Part shown: positions 61,793-64,000 of the stretch, piece after piece | Position numbering within the stretch: position 1 is the first letter of the stretch | Layout: each line of letters begins with the position of its first letter | Assembly (NCBI GenBank): GCA_039978075.1 | Contig: JBDWCA010000005.1 | Span: forward strand, 496,001 to 560,000 | Length of the DNA: 64,000 bases | Source: Anderseniella sp039978075 | Lineage (GTDB): Bacteria; Pseudomonadota; Alphaproteobacteria; Rhizobiales; Aestuariivirgaceae | Reading direction: 5' to 3' | The notes under the pieces: model-generated | The model's input: the letters and a program-made list of their open reading frames with translations, nothing else | What the model was told of the DNA's origin: nothing | Database searches by the model: none | Translations under genes and position numbers: made by a program

Positions 61793-62263
61793 ATGAAACG
61801 TATTGCATCTGCCGCTGTTGTAACTCTCGCTTTGGTTGCCGGCTCTTCCGGACCTGCGTCTGCTGACGGAGTGGGCATAAACATTGGTACCCTGGAATGT
61901 CTTGTTGAAGGCGGTATCGGCCTGATCGTTACCTCGTCCAAGTCTATGGACTGTGTCTACAAATCGACCTCGGGCCGCGAAGATGTTTACGTCGGAAAGC
62001 TGACGAAATTCGGCCTCGATATCGGAGTGACCGGTGAGGCTCGCATGATATGGGGTGTGTTCGCGCCTGGAATTGTTGAGTATGGCGCACTTTCCGGCCG
62101 CTATGTGGGTGCTTCTGCAGAAGCCACTGCCGGCATTGGCGCCGGTGCAAATGCACTTGTCGGCGGTGCCAACATCACGCTGCAGCCATTGAGCGTTCAG
62201 GTGCAGACCGGGCTCAATGCCGCACTTGGTGTGTCCAACATGACCCTTGAGCCTGCCGACTGA
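61793..62263 (+). CDS. DUF992 secreted protein
   Basis: 156 residues from ATG 61793, which has GAAAGG upstream. A Sec signal (MKRIASAAVVTLALVAGSSGPASA) and the DUF992 domain: INIGTLECLVEGGIGLIVTSSKSMDCVYKS, YVGKLTKFGLDIGVTG, W-G-V-F-A-P, and GLNAALGVSNMTL at the end. DUF992 is largely found in Hyphomicrobiales and its function is unknown; two conserved cysteines probably form a disulphide. Conserved glycine-rich beta strands suggest a small barrel. It has a hairpin leader and no operon partner. Confidence 0.87.
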   Translation: MKRIASAAVVTLALVAGSSGPASADGVGINIGTLECLVEGGIGLIVTSSKSMDCVYKSTSGREDVYVGKLTKFGLDIGVTGEARMIWGVFAPGIVEYGALSGRYVGASAEATAGIGAGANALVGGANITLQPLSVQVQTGLNAALGVSNMTLEPAD

Positions 62264-62360
62264 TCCACATTCTTGATGCAGCCTTGGCGGTCAGTGATAA
62301 CGGCTGATCGCATTCGCCTGACAAAGGAGTGATTTGGCAAGTTGGGTGAGGATGCCTAGG

Positions 62361-62401
62361 TTGGCAAACAAGATGCCTTATGCGGGCGGCTTGTTTGCTA
62401 A
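62361..62401 (+). promoter_or_regulatory. Hairpin directly upstream of the msrP ribosome-binding site
   Basis: TTGGCAAACAAG and CTTGTTTGCTAA form a 12-base stem with one mismatch and a 17-base loop. The right arm ends five bases before the AGGAG of msrP. The structure could occlude the ribosome-binding site or serve as an operator dyad. Confidence 0.55.
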
Positions 62402-62419
62402 TTTCAGGAGTGCATGCGC

Positions 62420-63400
62420 ATGCTGATCAAGACAATTCACAACTGGGAAATTCCGGAGTCCAGGGCGACGTCAGAGCACGTGTTTCTGAACCGTCGAAAG
62501 TTTATTGCCGCTGCCGGGTTTGCGGGTATCGGCCTTGCCTCAGGCATTCGCCCCGGACTGGCCAACGAAGATCCAACGGCAGGCCTGTATCCCGGGAAAC
62601 TGAACCCTGCCTATGCGGATGCCGGGCGCAAGGTCACGCCCGAAGCACTCAATATCACCTATAACAATTTTTATGAATTCGGCACGTCCAAGAGGATTTC
62701 AAAGGCAGCCGAAGCGCTGGTGGTCCGGCCATGGGAGATTGCCTTTGAAGGTGAGATTGAAACGCCGTTCAAGATGCAGTTTGATGACCTGATCAAGAAG
62801 GTTCAGATTGAACAGCGGGTTTACCGGCATCGCTGTGTGGAAGCGTGGTCGATGACGGTTCCGTGGAGCGGCTTTACCCTCAAGCAACTCGTTGCCCTTG
62901 CCAAGCCCAATGCAAATGCAAAATACGTGAAATTTGAAACCTTCAACGATCCGGAAATAGCGCCTGGCCAGAAGCCAAGCCTGTTTGGCGGCAGCTATCC
63001 GTGGCCCTATTCGGAATCTGTAACCATGGAAGAAGCCAACAATGACCTGGCATTCATGGTGACCGGCGCCTATGGCAAGCCGGTCGCGAAGTCGATGGGC
63101 GCTCCCATCCGTCTGCATCTGCCGTGGAAGTACGGCTTCAAATCGGCCAAGTCGATCAACAAGATCACGTTTACGTCGGAGCGACCCAAGAGTTTCTGGG
63201 AAGTGCTCGGGCCTAAGGAGTATGGCTTTTGGGCCAATGTGAACCCGGAAGTTTCGCATCCGCGCTGGAGCCAGGCAGCTGAGCGTGATCTGGAGACCGG
63301 TGAGAAAATTCCAACCATCATTTACAATGGCTACGCAGAGCAGGTCGCATCGCTTTATGATGGCATGAAAGACGAACTGGGAGCGGCCCTGTTCAAATAA
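62420..63400 (+). CDS. msrP: Periplasmic protein-methionine sulfoxide reductase, molybdenum subunit
   Basis: 326 residues from ATG 62420, nine bases after AGGAG; ATG 62414 is too close. A Tat signal is seen (FLNRRKFIAAAGFAGIGLASG). The molybdopterin-binding domain has the Cys ligand in HRCVEAWSMTVPWSGF, the diagnostic W-S-M, and later GAYGKPVAKSMGAPIRLHLPWKYGFKSAKSI. MsrP repairs oxidised methionine in periplasmic proteins, with electrons normally from the membrane haem protein MsrQ. No msrQ follows in the window; the next gene is the LysR fragment on the opposite strand. A hairpin in the leader precedes the start. Confidence 0.95.
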   Translation: MLIKTIHNWEIPESRATSEHVFLNRRKFIAAAGFAGIGLASGIRPGLANEDPTAGLYPGKLNPAYADAGRKVTPEALNITYNNFYEFGTSKRISKAAEALVVRPWEIAFEGEIETPFKMQFDDLIKKVQIEQRVYRHRCVEAWSMTVPWSGFTLKQLVALAKPNANAKYVKFETFNDPEIAPGQKPSLFGGSYPWPYSESVTMEEANNDLAFMVTGAYGKPVAKSMGAPIRLHLPWKYGFKSAKSINKITFTSERPKSFWEVLGPKEYGFWANVNPEVSHPRWSQAAERDLETGEKIPTIIYNGYAEQVASLYDGMKDELGAALFK

Positions 63401-63696
63401 TGCGGGCTCGCTGACAGCTCGAAAATTTCAGGGGCCAGACACCCGGGTGGAGAGTGTGTCTGGCCCCTTCGTTGTCAGGAACCTGACGGTTCATGATGGA
63501 GCACTTGTTGTTGCCTCGCGCCCCGTAGAACCTGTCAGATATGCGGCCATGTGTTTTATGAGGGAGTAAACTAGCCGCTGACAATGTAAGGCTCACACGG
63601 ATGAACCATCCAGTGCAATCCGGTATTAGGCATGTATGTCATGCGGTGGATGCATATCAGGCAAAAGCACTTGTATTGCGCATACTTAAGGACCTG
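63401..63696. other. Intergenic region after msrP
   Basis: About 300 bases holding a strong hairpin at 63431-63467 and no convincing gene. Small open frames here lack SD sites and recognisable features. msrQ is not present. Confidence 0.4.
63431..63467. terminator. Hairpin terminator after msrP
   Basis: GGGGCCAGACAC and GTGTCTGGCCCC form a perfect 12-base stem with a 13-base loop. TTCGTT follows on the plus strand and TGAAATTTT on the minus strand, so it may end both convergent genes, though the T-runs are poor. Confidence 0.7.
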
Positions 63697-64000
63697 TCAG
63701 AACTTCCATTGACGCGCTTTTGACACCACGAAATCCCTGAATACGGCGATCCTCTTGGAATTCCGCATCTCTTCCGGATAAACAAAATAGGTGTCAATTC
63801 CCGGTGCTTCCTCGCCAAGAGAAACCCGTATGAGGGGTGAATCATCGCCCACGATGTAATCCGGCAGAACCCCAATTCCCAGGCCTGATTCAACAGCGCG
63901 ACGCAGCCCATAGATGGAGTTGATCATAAAACTTGATTCACGCGGTGCTTCGCCTTCCGCACGCCCGGCACGCAACAGCCAGCCCAGGTCGCTCATGAAT
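63697..64000 (-). CDS. LysR-type transcriptional regulator, C-terminal fragment
   Basis: About 100 residues of the effector-binding domain, cut by the window edge. GLRRAVESGLGIGVLPDYIV is the characteristic LTTR beta-alpha block, and the end FRDFVVSKARQWKF is typical. The DNA-binding part lies past the right edge. It is convergent with msrP; its target is unknown, and the distance argues against simple control of msrP. Confidence 0.85.
   Translation of the reverse strand, partial: FMSDLGWLLRAGRAEGEAPRESSFMINSIYGLRRAVESGLGIGVLPDYIVGDDSPLIRVSLGEEAPGIDTYFVYPEEMRNSKRIAVFRDFVVSKARQWKF

Overview
The window looks like a chromosomal segment of an alphaproteobacterium, most probably a member of the Hyphomicrobiales (Rhizobiales). 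The grounds are: lgt followed by a MidA-type methyltransferase and pgeF in overlapping frames, the rplY-pth-ychF run, a petABC operon with a separate cytochrome c1, a long alphaproteobacterial-type UvrB, a DUF992 protein, and one perfect CtrA-type box. GC content is fairly high throughout, with a few poorer patches (about 11.6-12.4 kb and 22.3-22.8 kb). I found no tRNA, rRNA, CRISPR array, transposase or prophage gene.

Layout. 0-11 kb is housekeeping: the 3' end of lgt, a MidA-like methyltransferase, pgeF, an M24 creatinase-like protein, a GNAT protein, a two-domain lipoprotein, prs, a DUF1989 protein, a porin-like protein, then rplY, pth and ychF. 10.8-14.3 kb is accessory: a SIMPL-domain gene split by an in-frame amber codon, a sulfotransferase-like gene, two MaoC proteins and an SDR. 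14.3-19.2 kb (minus strand) is a methylthioadenosine and adenine salvage cluster: mtnP, adenine deaminase, apt, a LysE exporter, mtnA and a class II aldolase. 19.2-22 kb is petABC (cytochrome bc1).

22.3-34.5 kb holds a cupin, trmL, hemF with two paralogous MFS transporters, a CurA-like reductase, a flavin reductase, a TupA-like ATP-grasp protein, methyltransferases, an adenylate cyclase and a large secreted SGNH hydrolase. 34.5-43.2 kb holds a class I amidotransferase, a cold-shock protein, secreted small proteins, a glyoxalase-II-like MBL protein, a DJ-1/PfpI protein, an enolase-superfamily enzyme, dodecin and uvrB. 43.3-64 kb mixes small secreted proteins, rlmJ, exporters, a DhlA-like haloalkane dehalogenase, a TrmA-family RNA methyltransferase, an L,D-transpeptidase, an M48 lipoprotein protease, an aminotransferase, DUF992, msrP and the end of a LysR regulator.

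How genes work together. MtnP splits methylthioadenosine into adenine and methylthioribose-1-phosphate. Apt or the deaminase takes the adenine, MtnA isomerises the sugar phosphate, and the adjacent aldolase is placed to cleave methylthioribulose-1-phosphate (a DHAP-shunt-like route). mtnP starts only about 20 bases after the petABC terminator, so bc1 and salvage transcription may be linked.

The most unusual features are: (1) a MITE-like palindromic element at 39.6-39.9 kb whose core also occurs in frame inside the 3' end of uvrB, with a possible decayed third copy at 34.5 kb; (2) the amber-interrupted SIMPL gene; (3) terminator hairpins placed just before rplY and mtnP; (4) a large hairpin abutting the msrP ribosome-binding site.
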